Source: Sapria himalayana
Taxonomy: Eukaryota; Streptophyta; Magnoliopsida; Malpighiales; Rafflesiaceae
Length of the DNA stretch: 64,000 nucleotides
Assembly: GCA_029783825.1 (NCBI GenBank)
Contig: JAREIK010017940.1
Location: 113,415 to 177,414, forward strand
Direction: 5' to 3'
Position 1 is the stretch's first letter, and the number at the start of each line of letters is the position of its first letter. Below are positions 38,170-52,600 of the stretch, one piece after another. The position numbers and the translations under genes were made by a program. The notes beneath the pieces are model-generated. The model was not told the DNA's origin. It saw nothing but the letters and a program-made list of their open reading frames with translations, and did not search any database.

Positions 38170-41100
38170 GGAAAGAAAGAATGTTGGTGAATTTCATGGT
38201 GAATTTATAAAGAAAAATATTTAGTGGTTTATAGGTTTTATTTAAATAATTAAATAAAAAAAATTATTTTTATGATTTTTTCTCATTTTCAAGGTTATAA
38301 CCATTGGAAATATTATAATTTTTAATTTTTTTTCAAATGTTAATACAGTATTTAATTATAATAATCATAAAAATTAAATATCATGTAAATTCAATATAAA
38401 TAATTTTATTGATCGATATTATAATACTGATCATAAATAGATTAATAAACTATTATTAATAAGATAGATATTAATTAAAATATATTTGCAAAACCTAAAA
38501 CGATTCAAAATCAATGTAAAATATATTACTAAATAATAATTTTTTATTTTTAAATTTTTGATTCTTTTTATAAGCTTATAAATTTTTTTGAAGAAGATAA
38601 ATTATTTAAATTATATTTGACTCATTCATAATTTTATTTTGCAATTAATATTTCTATTAAAATAAACTAATAAGTAATTAAAATAAATATTAAAAAATTA
38701 ATGAATACATATAAAAATGAGATTTTGATTAATTATTTAGGGTATACCAGTTTAATGGTTTAAGTATTTAGGTGTTTAGGAGTTTAGTGATTGGAGTGTT
38801 TAGGTATTTAGTATTTTTAATGTTTTATTTATATAATGAAATAACAAAAAAAATTATTTTTCAAATTTTTTATCAATTTTGAAGGTTATAATCTATATAA
38901 ATATAATAATTTTTAAATTTTTTTCAAATGTGAATACAATATTTAGTTATAATAAACTTAATAATTATATATAATGTAAATTAAACAAAAAATTTTATTG
39001 ATAGATACTAATAAACTAAATATAAATATAATTATAATAATGATCAAAAAATAACTTAATAAACTATTTTTTATTGATAGATATTTATATATTATATATA
39101 AATACTTAAACCTTTAAAGATGGTTTAAATGTTTATTTATTTAATAGTTTTGGGGTTTGGCGGGTTAGGAGTTTAATGATTTAGCGTTTAGGCATTTAGT
39201 AGTTTATAGGTTTTATATAAACAATAAAATAAAAAAAAATTATTTTTGTGAATTTATCTCATTTTCAAATTGATAACTTTTAAAAATATAATAATTTTTA
39301 AATTATTTTCAAATATAAATATAATATTTAGTAATAATAATCTTAATAATTATATATCATGTAAATTCAATATAAACAATTTTATTGATAAATATTGAAA
39401 TAATGATCAAAAAATAAATTAATAATCTATTATTAATAAGATAGATATCAATTAAAATATAATTACAAAACCTAAAATGATTCAGAAGCAAAGCAAAATA
39501 TATTACTATATAATAATGTTTTGTTTTGAATTTTTTTTTTCTTTTAAAAAGTTTATTTATATTATTATTATGAAAAATAATTTATATAAATTATATTTGT
39601 CTAACTCATAATTTATTCTATAATTAATATATTTATAAAAATAAACAAATAAATAAATAAAATGAATATTTAAAATTATAATGAAAAAAAATGTGATTTA
39701 TTATTTATTATTTAGGGATACTTGTTTAATTTAAATTAGATATTTCTCACTAATAATTTATTTTGTAATTAATATTTCTATAAAAATAAACTAATAAATA
39801 TTTAAAATAAAAATTTAAAATTATACCTGAATAGAATTTAAAATGAGATTTATTATTTATTATTACTGTATACCAGCTTAATGGATTAAGAATTTAGAGG
39901 TTTTTTCATTTAGGATTTTAGCGATTTATGTTTTTAGGCTTTTAGTGGTTTATACGTTTTATTTAAAAAAATAAAATATCAAAAAATATTTCTATAATTT
40001 TTTCTCATTTTCATAGGTTATAACCTTTGAAAATATAATAATAATTAAAATTTTTTGAAATGTGAATATAATAGTTAGTTATAATAAAAAATAATTATAT
40101 ATCATATAAATTCAATATAAATAATTTTATTGATATATATTATAATAATGATCAAAATTAAATTTATAAACTATTGATATTAAGATAGATATTAATTAAA
40201 AAATAATTACAAAACCCAAATTGATTCAAAATTATAGTAAAATATATTTCTGGATAATAATTTTTAATTATTAAATTTTTACTTCTTTTATAAGCATATA
40301 TATTTTTTAAAATATATTTTTCACACTCATAATTTATTTTGTAATATATATTTCTATAAAAATAAACTAATAAATAATTAAAATGAATATTTAAAATTAT
40401 AATAAATAGAATTAAAAATTAGATTTATTAGTTATTAAGTAGTATATAGCGGTTTAATGGTTTATGTATTTTGGCATTACGGGGTTTAAAAGTTTACTGA
40501 TTTAACTATGCATGCATTTAGTGGTTTATAGCTGTTATTTTAAAAAAAATATCAAAAAATTTATTTTTTTTATTTTTTGATATTTTCAAAGGTTAGAATA
40601 TTTTTTGATATAATAATTTTAATTTTTTTCAAAAGTGAATACAATATTTAGTTATAATAATCATTATATATATATATATATCATATAAATTCATTATAAA
40701 CTATTTTATTGATAAATATTCTAATAATGATCAAAAAATAAATTAATAATCTATTATTAATAAGATAGATATCAATTATAATATAATTACAAAACATAAA
40801 ATGATTTAGAAGCAAAGCAAAATATATTACTATATAATAATTTTTGTTTTGAAATTTTATTTTTCTTTTAAAAAGTTTATATATATTATTTTGATGAAAA
40901 ATAATTTATATAAATTATATTTGTGTAACTCATAATTTATTTTGTAATTAATATTTATATAAAAATAAACAAATAAATAATTAAATTTGAATATTTAAAA
41001 TTAAAATGAAAAAAAAATGAGATTTATTCTTTATTATTTAGGATATACCGGTTTTAATTAAATTAGATCTGTCTCACTAATAATTTATTTTGTAATTAAT

Positions 41101-41177
41101 ATTTCTATAAAAATAAACTATAAATAATTAAAATAATAATTAAAATTATACTGAATAATAAAATAATTTATTTTGTT
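38170..41177 (+). repeat. AT-rich satellite with palindrome, forward block 1 (left of insert)
   Basis: Tandem monomers of about 590 bp, each marked by a palindrome whose left arm is TTTTCAAAGGTTA followed by its reverse complement (partly decayed). Cores lie at 38293, 38884, 39270, 40016 and 40591, with spacings 591, 386, 746 and 575. Each monomer also has an octamer tract (for example 38750-38829) and conserved stretches such as AATGATCAAAAAATAAATTA and TAATTTATTTTGTAATTAAT. The 386 and 746 spacings show shortened and extended monomers forming a higher-order pattern. Gene-free. Confidence 0.9.
38750..38829 (+). repeat. Octamer tract within a satellite monomer (example)
   Basis: Ten consecutive 8-bp units follow the pattern R-TTTAGGN or close variants: GTTTAATG, GTTTAAGT, ATTTAGGT, GTTTAGGA, GTTTAGTG and so on. 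The same tract, in the same phase, occurs in other monomers (44245-44324; near 46500) and as its reverse complement in the right arm. Confidence 0.85.
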
Positions 41178-43680
41178 TCTCTCTCAACTCTAGAATGATT
41201 GCTAAAGCTATAACCAAAATAATAGGAGCTTTTACTTTATCTCTATTATGTCTCATCATGTTTGATGTTGAATCACTGGGCTATCAAAGGTAATTTGACA
41301 CATGTACGCTAACAGGCTAAACGAAAGTTGTACCCTATGTGTTGAAATAGCTAGTTGTTGAGGATGCTATTTGTATTGATTATTGTAATTTCTTCTAAAA
41401 TATCTCTCATGCACACGCTCAAAGCAATTTTTTTAAAACATAGTTCACCTCTAAATAAATAACCACCTTGTAGCCTATTAGAACAAACTAGCCCCTGGGC
41501 GGTTTGAGCAAGGCAAGAAGTATGGGCTCTCTTTCAATCAAGAATCAAAAAATTTATTTTATTAGCATGTCTAAGACATTTTTTATATTCTCATGGATAT
41601 GAAAAGTATCATTTCTTTCTTTTTATATTAAATGAGTTATGTATACAAGCTCACAATACCCAAAAAGTTATAAATGAATCATATTCAAATGTATAAAAGG
41701 TTTTAATAATTGCTCAAAATATTAGTCTTGCATATTGACACTTGAGGTCACAAATCAAAGGAAAAAACGAAAGTGATATTTCAAATCCCAAGAATTTTAG
41801 CTATAGAAAGTTATAAAGAGTAGCACTCGAGCTTTAACTATTTCTAGGGTCATGACTTTTGCTCTTGAGGAATGTCCAAAGTTACAATCATTCCTAGTGC
41901 AATTACTTTGCAATATAAAGATAAAATGCACAAGCTATGGTCATATCCAATACTGTGACCCAGTATTATATTGATTAAATATGTATTCATGATCATTCTT
42001 AGTGCCATAACGATATGTTCAATAGAGAGATACAAGTTATGGCATATTCTCATCGATATGATTTTGTGTTCTAGAGACAAAATATACAATCATGACAATT
42101 GTTAATGCTACAATAATCTAAAGCAAGAAAGAGACTGAAACTATAACTCACCCCTTGAGTCATGACTTTGTGTTACATATACAAAAAGATAAATCTGTGA
42201 CATTCCTAAAAGTTATGATTTTCAATTTATATTTTAACACTTAGTCATTTGATTATAAAAGTGCAAAACATGAGATTTAGGATTTAGGGTTTATGGATTA
42301 GGGTTATAGTTTATGGTTTAGGGTTTAGGATTTAAAGTTTAGGGTTTATGGTTTAGGGTTTAGGATTTAAAGTTTAGGGTTTATGGTTTTTTTTTTGTTT
42401 TTTTTTTGGAAAATACACACTTTATTTATCATTTAGGCACACAACATACAAGAAACTGAAAAACTGACTGATTTAGGCTTGCCCACCAAATCCTATGCAC
42501 CTTAATGATTCTATGCATAAAATATATAAAATAAAATAATGCCTAATAATTCAAAGCGTACGAATACAACAAAAAGCACATGGCATTCCCGGACTTCAGA
42601 GTTGGCATTGAGTCATTATGCGCACTGCGTCCTATCCATTCGGATTTGACCAAGCCTTTTGGAGGAACCTGAATGATGCACCATATTAAAACTATGCAAA
42701 TACAAGATTGTATTTGTGCGAGGCATGCAGCATCAAGTGTTTGCCTATGTCATTGCTATGCAATGGAATACATGTAAAACTGAATTCCCATAAATCCACA
42801 AGTCCATATCTACGGCAATTTGTCAATTCATTCTCACCTATGAATTCCACTTTCTTTTCCTCCAATGATCCTCAAAAGAGTATCTCTTGGGTTAGAATGC
42901 TTCCTCTTTGAGCTCCAAGAAGTGGTTGTATGTTGCACCGACAAAATATCAAAAAATATGCATGCATCGGTGTGCATGTGTGATGAGGTCCATCTCATAG
43001 TCTAATTATCTACGCGTACAACCAATCTAGAATACTAGTAAAATTACAAATTGCTATAAAGATGGGTCTTTTGCTCCTGGGAGTGTAGCATCGCCTAATG
43101 TTTATTTACGAAATGCATTAGTGTGCCCCACTTAGAAATACTCATGGGTTCAGTTGCCCTCATTGCATGCTACATAGAGAACAAACAAGATTGTGTGTGT
43201 TAGTATGTCATGATCCATCTCTACAAGTACATGGTGCATACAAAGTCCAAAATACAAATAAGACTATAAACATAAACTACAAGTTTGAATCTTTCGCTCC
43301 CGTGTTGTTGGTCTGGACTCCATTGCTTACTGGCCCTACTTTGTGATGCTTCGAATTTTGCAGGCTCTCCAATTAATCCTGGATTACCCACTATTCCTGT
43401 TGGGTGATGGTTGGGTGGCCCTCTATGCTGCCTGATACTGCTAGTGGGACCCACTCCTAGCTATAACTTGGTTTACTCCCGCCACTTTGCTCGGTCTCGT
43501 CAGTTGTCTGAATGTTATAATCCCGGCTTGCTAGTTGGGCCCTCTACAAGCTGGTGGCCCATACTTCTGGTTGCTCCAATGACTTGCTAGCCCCTCTAAA
43601 TGCTACACCAAAATGGACAAGAATATGTGCACGTGTGTACTGTGGTCCGTCGCTATGTGTGTGTGGTGCAATAGTATCAG
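41178..43680 (+). repeat. Non-satellite insert, left copy of an inverted pair
   Basis: A 2.5-kb block of balanced composition interrupts the satellite. It matches 58606-60694 in reverse complement along its length, about 90% identical where compared by eye (for example 42740-42960 against 59340-59580). It contains a segment of about 430 bp (about 42030-42465) absent from the right copy, holding a telomere-like tract. No transposon termini or target duplications were recognised. A short open frame at 42708-42911 is shared by both copies, but 8 of about 10 base differences change the amino acid, which argues against selection as protein. Confidence 0.88.
42276..42386 (+). repeat. Interstitial telomere-type repeat (degenerate TTTAGGG), 16 units
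   Basis: Sixteen consecutive units, 15 of 7 bp and one of 6 bp, are TTTAGGG or one- to two-base variants (TTTAGGA, TTTATGG, TTTAAAG, ATTAGGG). A five-heptamer block (TTTAGGG TTTAGGA TTTAAAG TTTAGGG TTTATGG) occurs twice in a row from 42317, a 35-bp higher-order period. TTTAGGG is the common plant telomere unit. A T-rich run with one G follows at 42387-42407. Confidence 0.88.
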
Positions 43681-46600
43681 GGTTTAGGAGTTTAGTAATT
43701 TAAGTATTTATGTATTTTTGGTTTATAGGTTTTATTTAAATAATTAAATAACAAAAAAATGATTTTTATGATTTTTTCTCATTTTCAAGGTTATAACCAT
43801 TGAAAATATTATAATTTTTAATTTTTTTTCAAATATTATACAATATTTAATTATAATAATCATAATATTAAATATCATGTAAATTCAATATAAATAATTT
43901 TATTGATCCATATTATAATACTGATCATAATATAGATTAATAAACTATTATTAATAAGACAGATATTAATTAAAATATATTTGCAAAACCTAAAACGTTC
44001 AAAATCAAAGTAAAATATATTACTAAATAATAATTTTTTATTTTTAAATTTTTGATTCTTTTTATAACCTTATAAATTTTTTTGATGAAGATAAATTATT
44101 TAAATTATATTTGTCTCATATATAATTTTATTTTGTAATTAATATTTCTATAAAAATAAACTAATAAATAATTAAAATGAATATTGAAATTATAATGAAT
44201 AAAAATAAAAATGAGATTTATGATTAATTATTTAGGGTATACCGGTTTAATGGTTTAAGTATTTAGGAGTTTAGGAGTTTAGTGATTTAAATGTTTAGGC
44301 ATTTAGTAGTTTATATGTTTTATTTAAATAATGAAATAACAAAATAATTATTTTTCAAATTTTTTATCAATTTTGAAGGTTATATCCTTTATAAATATAA
44401 TAATTTTTAATTTTTTTCAAATGTTAATACAATATTTAGTTATAATATCTTAATAATTTTATATCATGTAAATTAAAAATAAATAATTTTATTGATAGAT
44501 ATTAATAAACTAAATATAAATATAAATATAATAATGATCAAAAAATAAATTAATAAACTATTATTTATTGATAGATATTTATATATTATTTATAAATACT
44601 TAAACCCTTAAAGATGGTTTAAATGTTTAAGTATTTAAGGGTTTTGAGATTTTGAGGTTTAGGAGTTTAATGATTTAAGTATTTAGGCATTTAGTAGTAT
44701 TAGGTTTTATATAAACAATAAAATAACAAAAAAATTATTTTTGTGATTTTATCTCATTTTCAAAGATGATACCCATTAAAAATATAATAATTTTTAAATT
44801 ATTTTCAAATGTAAATATAAATTTTAGTTATAATAATCTTTATAATTATATATCATGTAAATTCAATATAAACAATTTTATTGATAAATATTTAATAATG
44901 ATCAAAAAATAAATTAATAATCTATTATTAAAAAGATAGATATCTATTAAAATATAATTACAAAACCTAAAATGATTCAAAAGCAAAGCAAAATATTTTA
45001 CTATATAATAATTTTTTGTTTTGAAATTTTTTTTTCTTTTAAAAAGTTTATCTATAATTTTTTCATGAAAAATAATTTATATAAATTATTTTTGTCTAGC
45101 TCAATTAATTTTGTAATTAATATTTGTATATAAATAAACCAATAAATAATTAAAATGAATATTTAAAATAATAATTAAAAAAAATTAGATTTATTATTTA
45201 TTATTTAGGGATACTATTTTAATTTAAATTAGATCCGTCTCACTAATAATTTATTTTGTAATTAAGATTTCTATAAAAATAAAATGATAAATAATTAAAA
45301 TAAAAATTTAAAATTTTACTGAATAAAAATTAAAAAGGAGATTTATGAATTATTATTAATGTTTACCAGTTTAATGGTTTAAGTATTTAGAGGTTTTGTC
45401 ATTTAAAAGTTTATTGATTTCTGTTTTTAGGCATTTAGTTGTTTATAGGTTTATTTAAACAATGAAATAACAAAAAAAATATTTTTGATATTTGTTCACA
45501 TTTTCAAAGGTTATAACCTTAGAAAATATAATAATGTTAATTTTTTTTAAAAATGTGAATACAATATGTAGTAATAATAATCATTATAATTATATATAAT
45601 ATAAACTTTATATAAACAATTTTATTGATAGATATGATCTCAATTATCAAAAAATAAATTAATATGCTATTATTAATATAAAAAATATAAATTAAAATAT
45701 AATTTAAAAACCTAAAATGATTCAAAAACAATGTAAAATTTATTACTAAATAATAATTTTTGTTTTTTAGTTTTTGCTTCTTTTTATAAGCTTATATTTT
45801 TTTTGATGAAAAATAAATTATTTAAATTATATTTGTATCACTCTTAATTTATTTTGTAATTAATATTTCAATATATTATTTAAATTATATTTAAGGTTTA
45901 CGTGTTTAAAGGTTTAAGTATTTAGGGGCTTCGGGGTTTAGGAGTTTATAGATTTATGTGTTCAGGTATTTAATGGTTTATAAGTTTTATTTAAACAATG
46001 ATATACCAAAAGATTTATTTTTGTTATTTTTTATCATTTTTGAAGGTTATAAGCATAGAAAATATAAAAATTTTTAAATTTTTTTCAAATGTAAATATTA
46101 TATTTAGTTATAATAATCTTAATAATTATAAGTCATTTAAATTCAATATAAATAATTACATTGCTAGATATTATAATAATGATCAAAAAAAAATTAATAA
46201 ACTATAATTAATAAGATAAATATTATTTAAAATATTTTTGCAAAATCTAAATTTATTCAAAATCAAAGTAAAATATATTCTTTAATAATAATTTTTTTAA
46301 TGTTTTGATTTTTTTATAACTTTATATTTTTGTTAATATAAATAAATTATTTATATTAATTTGTCTTAGTCAAATTTTATTTTGTAATTTATAATTCTAT
46401 AATAATAAACTAATAAATTATTAAAATAATTATTTAAAATTATAATGAATACGAATAAAATTAAGATTTGTTTTTTATTATTCAGATTATACTGGTTGAA
46501 TGGTTTAAGTATTTACGTGTTTTTGGGTCAAGGAGTTTAGTGATTTAAGTGTTTAGACCTTGAGTGATTTATTTTTATTATCTAAAGAATTAAAAAACAA

Positions 46601-49600
46601 AAAATTTAATTTTTTGAATTTTTTTAATTTTTGAAGGTTGTAACCTTTGAAAATATAATAATTTTAAATTTATTTTAAATGTGAATATAATATTTAGTTA
46701 TAATAATCTTAATAATTATATATAATGTAAACAAAATATAAATAATTTTATTAATAAATATTATAATAATGATAAATAAATAAATTAATAAACTAGTATT
46801 AATAAGTATTATATAAATTAAAATATAATTGTAGAATCTAAGATGATTCAAAATCAAAATAAGATATATTACTAAATAATAATTTTTTATTTTAAAATTT
46901 TTGCTTAAGCATATATTTTTTTGATGAAAAATAAATTATATAAATTATATCTGTCTCACTAATAATTTATTTTGTAATTAATATTTCTATAAAAATAAAT
47001 TGATAAATAATTAAAATGAATATTTAAAATTATAATGAATACTAATAAAAAAGATTTATTATTTATTATTTAGGGTATACCTATTTAATGGTTTATGTTT
47101 TTTGTGGTTTTGGGGTTAAGGAGTTTATTGATTTATATGTTTACACATTTAGGTGTTTATAGGTTTTATTTAATCAATGAAATAACAAAAAATTTATTTT
47201 TATGAATTTTCGTGATTTTCAAAGGTTATTATTACCTTTGAAAATATAATAATTTTTTAATCTTTCTAAAATATGAATGCAATACTTAGTTATAATAATC
47301 TTAAAAATTATATTTGATGTAAATTTAATATAAAAAATTTTATTAATATATATTATTATAATGATCGAAAAATAAATTAATAAACTATTATTAATAAGAT
47401 AGATATTAATTAAAATATATTTGCAGAACCCAAAATAATTCAAAATCAAAGTAAATTATATTACTAAATAAAATTTTAAATTTTTGAAATTTTGTTTATT
47501 TTTATAAGCTTATTTTTTTTTCATAAAAAATAATATATTTAAATTATATGTCTCACTCATTATTTATTTTGTAATTAAAATTTCTATAAAAATAAACTAA
47601 AAAATAATCAAAATGAATATTTAATTATTATAATGAATACAAATAAAAATGAAATTATTATTTATTATTTAGGTTATGTAGGTTTAATGGTTTAAGTATT
47701 TAGGGGGTTTTGGGGTTAAGGAGTCTAAATATTTAAATGATTAGACATTTAGTGGTTTATAAGTTTTATTTAAATAATAAAATAATAAAATAATAAAATA
47801 AAATTTTTATTGATTTTTTATTATTTTTGAAGGTTATAACCTTTGAAAATATAATAATTTTTAAATTTTTTTCAAATGTAAATATAATATTTAGTTATAA
47901 TAATCTTAATAATTATAAGACATTTAAATTCAATATAAGTAATTTTATTGATAGATATTATAATAATGATCAAAAAATAAATTAATAAATTATCATTAAT
48001 AAGATTGATAGAATATATAAATTCAAAACCTATATTGATTAAAAATCAATGTAAAATATTTTACTAAATGATAATTTTTTGTTTTTAAATTTTTACTTCT
48101 TTTTATAAGCTTATATTTATTTTTTGATTAAAAATAAATTATTAAAATTATATTTGTCTCACTCTTTATTTATTTTGCAATTAATATTTCTATAAAAAAT
48201 AAACTAATAAATAATTAAAATGAATATTTAAAATTATAATGAATTGAAATTAAAATGAGATTTATGATTTATTATATATGGTATACCGGTTTAAGGGATT
48301 GTTAATTTAGAAGTTTTGTTGCTTAGGAGTTTAGCAATTTATGTTTTTAGGCATTTATTGGTTTATAGTTTGTATTTATATAATAAAAATAAAAAAAAAT
48401 TTTGATTTTATCTGATTTTCAAAGGTTATAACCTTTAAAAATTAAATAATTTTTAAATTTTTAGAAATGTGAATACCATGTAAAATTATATTAATCTTAC
48501 TAATTATATATCATATAAATTCAATATAAACAATTTTAATGATAAATAGTATTATAATGATCAAAAATTAAATTAATAAACTATTATTAATAATATAAAT
48601 ATTAATAAAATTATATTTACATAACACAGAATGATTCATAATCAAATCAAAATATATTACTAAATAATAATATTTAATTTTCAAATATTTGCTTCTTTTT
48701 ATGAGCTTATATTTTTTATTGATTAAAAATAAATTATTTAAATAATATTTGTCTCACTCAATTTATTTTGTAATTAATTTTTCTAAAAAATTAAACTTTA
48801 AATAATTAAAATGAATATTTAAAATTATAATAAATAGAAATAAAAATGAGATTTATTATTTATTAAGAAGTATATAGCTGTTAAAAGTTTTATATATTTA
48901 GGAGTTTCGGGGTCTATGAGCTTACTGATTTAAGTAAGTATGCATTTAATGATCTATAGGTTTTATTTTAAAAATGAAATCAACAAAAATTTATTTTTAT
49001 TATTTTTTCTAATTTTTGAAGGTTATAACCTTTGAAAATATAATAATTTTTAAATTTCTTTTCAAAAGTGAATACAATATATATTTATAATAATCATAAT
49101 AATTATATATCATATAAATTCAATATAAACTATTTTATTGATTGATATTCTAATAATTATCAAAAAATATATTAAAAATCTATTATGAATAAGATTTATA
49201 TTACTTAAAATATAATATCAAAACCTAAAATGATTCAAAAGCAAAACAAAATATATCACTAAATAATAATTATTTATTTTTAAATTTTAATGGTATTTAT
49301 AAGCTTATATATTTTTAGTTGAAAAATATTTATAATAAATTATATTTTTAACTCATAATTTATTTTATGATTAATATATATATATAAATAAAAAACTAAA
49401 CAATCAAAATGATTCTTTAAAATTATAATGAAAAAAAATAAAATGAGATTTATTAATTATTATTTTGTGTATAACAGTTTAAAGGATGATCTATATAGGG
49501 GTATCGAGATTTTGTAGTTTAGTTAACGAAGTGTTTAGGTATTTAGTGGTGTATAGGTTTTTAACAATGAAATAATAAAAAAAATATTTTTTTTTATTTT

Positions 49601-52600
49601 TACACATTTTCAAAGGTCATAACCTTTGAAAATATAATAATTTTAAATTTTTTTTCAAAAATGAATATAATATTTAGTCATAATAATCATTATATTTATA
49701 TATCATATAAATTCAATATAAACATTTTTATTGATAAATATTCTAATAATGATCAAAAAATAAATTAATAATTTATTATTAGTAAGATAGATATCAATTA
49801 AAATATAATTACAAAACCATAAATGATTCAGAAGAAAAGCAAAATAAATTACTATATAATAATTTTATGTTTTTAAATATTTTTTTTAAAAAGTTTATTT
49901 ATAAATTTTTGATGAAAAATAATTTATATAAATTATATTTGTTTAACTCAGTTTATTTTGTAATTAATAATTATATAAAAATATACAAATAAATAATTAA
50001 AATATATATTTAAAATTATAATGAAAAAAAATGAGGTTTATTATTTATTATTTAGGGTATACCGGTTTAATTTAAATTAGATCTATCTAACTAATAATTT
50101 ATTTTGTAATTAATATTTCTATAATAAAACTGATAAATAATTAAAATAAAAATTTAAAATTAAATTGAATAAAAATTATAATGAAATTTATGATTTATTA
50201 TTAATGTATACCAATTTAATATTTTAAGTATTTAAAGGTTTTGTCATTTAGGAGTTTAGTGATTTATGTTTTTAGGAATTTAGTGGTTTATAGGTTTTAT
50301 TTAAACAATAAAATAAAAAAAAATTATAATTTTTTCTCATTTTCATAGTTCATAACCTTTGAAAATATAATAATATTTAAAATTTTTTGAAATGTGAATA
50401 CAATATTCAATTATAATAATATTAATAATTATATATCATATAAATTCAATATAAACAATTTTATTGATAGATAATATAATAATGATCAAAAATTAAATTA
50501 ATAAATTATTAATAATAAGATATATATTAATTAAAAATATTTACAAAACCCAAATTGATTCAAAATTAAAGTAAAATATATTACTTAATAATAATTTTTA
50601 ATTTTTAAATTTTTACTTATTATATAAGCATAAATACTTTAATTGATTAAAAAAAATATTTAAATTATATTTCTCGAACTCAATTTATTTTGTAATAAAT
50701 ATTTCTATAGTAATAAACTAATAAATAATTAAAATAAATATTTAAAATTATAATAAATAGAAATAAAAATTTGATTTATTAATTATTAAGTAGTATATAA
50801 TAGTTTAATGGTTTATGTATTTAGGCATTACGAGGTTTAGTAGTCTACTGATTTAACTGTGTATGCATTTAGTGGTTATTTGTTTTATTTAAAAAATAAT
50901 TAAACAAAAAATTTATTTTTATTATTTTTTGATATTTTATAATGTTATAACCTTTGAAAATTTAATAATTTTTAAATTATTTTAAAAAGTGAATTTAATA
51001 TTTAGTTATAATAATCATTATATTTATATTTCATATAAATTCAATATAAATAATTTTATTGATAAATATTCTAATAATGATTAAAAAATAAATTAATAAT
51101 CTATTATTAATAGGATAGATATCAATTAAAATATAATTACAAAACCTAAAATGATTAAGAAGGATAACAAAATATATTACTATATAATAAATTTTTGTTT
51201 TGAAATTTTTTCTTCTTTTTATAAGTTTATCTATATTTTTTGAAGAAAAAAATTTATATAAATTATATTTGTCTAACACATAATTTATATTATAATTAAT
51301 ATTTAATAAAAATAAATTAATATATAATTAAAATGAATATTTTAAATTATAATGAAAAAAATAATATTGAGATTTATTATTTAGTATATAGGGAATACCA
51401 GTTTAAAAGGATTATCTTTTTAGGGTTTTCGAGATTTCGGAGTTATTAACTAAAGTGTTTAGGCATTTAGTAGTTTATATGATTTATTTAAACAATGAAA
51501 TAACAAAAAATTATTTTTGATATTTTCTAACATTTTCAAAGGTTATAACCTTTGAAAATGTTAGAATTTTAAATTTTTTAAAAATGTGAATACAATATTT
51601 AGTAATAAGAATCATTATAATTATATATATTATAAACTAAATATAAATAATTTTATTCATAAATATGATATCAATTATCAAAAAATAAATTAATATGCTA
51701 ATTTTAATATGATAGATATAAATTAAAATATAATTGCAAAACCTAAAATGATTCAAAATCAAAATAAAATTTATTACCAAATAATAATTTTTGTTTTTTT
51801 GTTTTTGCTTCTTTTTATGAGCTTATATTTTTTTTTGAAAAAAAAATAAATTATTTAAATTATATTTAAGGTTTACGTGTTTAAAGTTTTAAGTATTTAG
51901 GGGCTTTTGTGTTTAGGAGTTTTTAGATTTAAGTGTTAAGGAATTTAGTGGTCTATAAGTTTTATTTAAATAATGATATAACAAAAAATTTATTTTTATT
52001 TTTTATCTAATTTTTCAAGATTTTGAAAATATAAAAATTTCTAATTTTTTTTAAATGTAAATATAATATTTAGTTATAATAATCTTAATAAATATAAGTC
52101 ATTTAAATTCACTATAAATAATCACATTGCTATATATTATAATAATGATCAATAAATAAATTAATAAACTATTATTAATAAGATAGATATTATTTAAAAT
52201 ATATTTGCAAAATCTAAATTTATTCAAAATCAAAGTATATATTACTAAATAATACATTTTTTTAATATTTTGCTTTTTTTATAAGTTTATATTTTTGTTA
52301 TTAAAAATATATTATTTAAATTATATTTGTCTTCCTCATAAATTATTTTGTAATTTATAATTCTATAAAAATAAACTGATAAATAAGTAAAATAAATATT
52401 TAAAATTATAATGAATACAAATAAAATTGAGATTTATTATTTATTATTCAGGATATACAGGCTTAATGGTTTAAGTATTTAGGTGTTTTGGGGTTTAGTC
52501 ATTTAAGTGTTTATCCCATAAGTGATTTTTTCTAATTTTTGAAGGTTATAACCTTTGAAAATATGATAATTTTTAATTTTTTTTAAATGTGAATATAATA

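Noticed and set aside
42708..42911. Open frame conserved in both inserts (partner at 59405-59590, minus)
   Set aside because: Eight of roughly ten base differences change the amino acid, so there is no sign of selection as protein. It persists because the DNA copies are similar.
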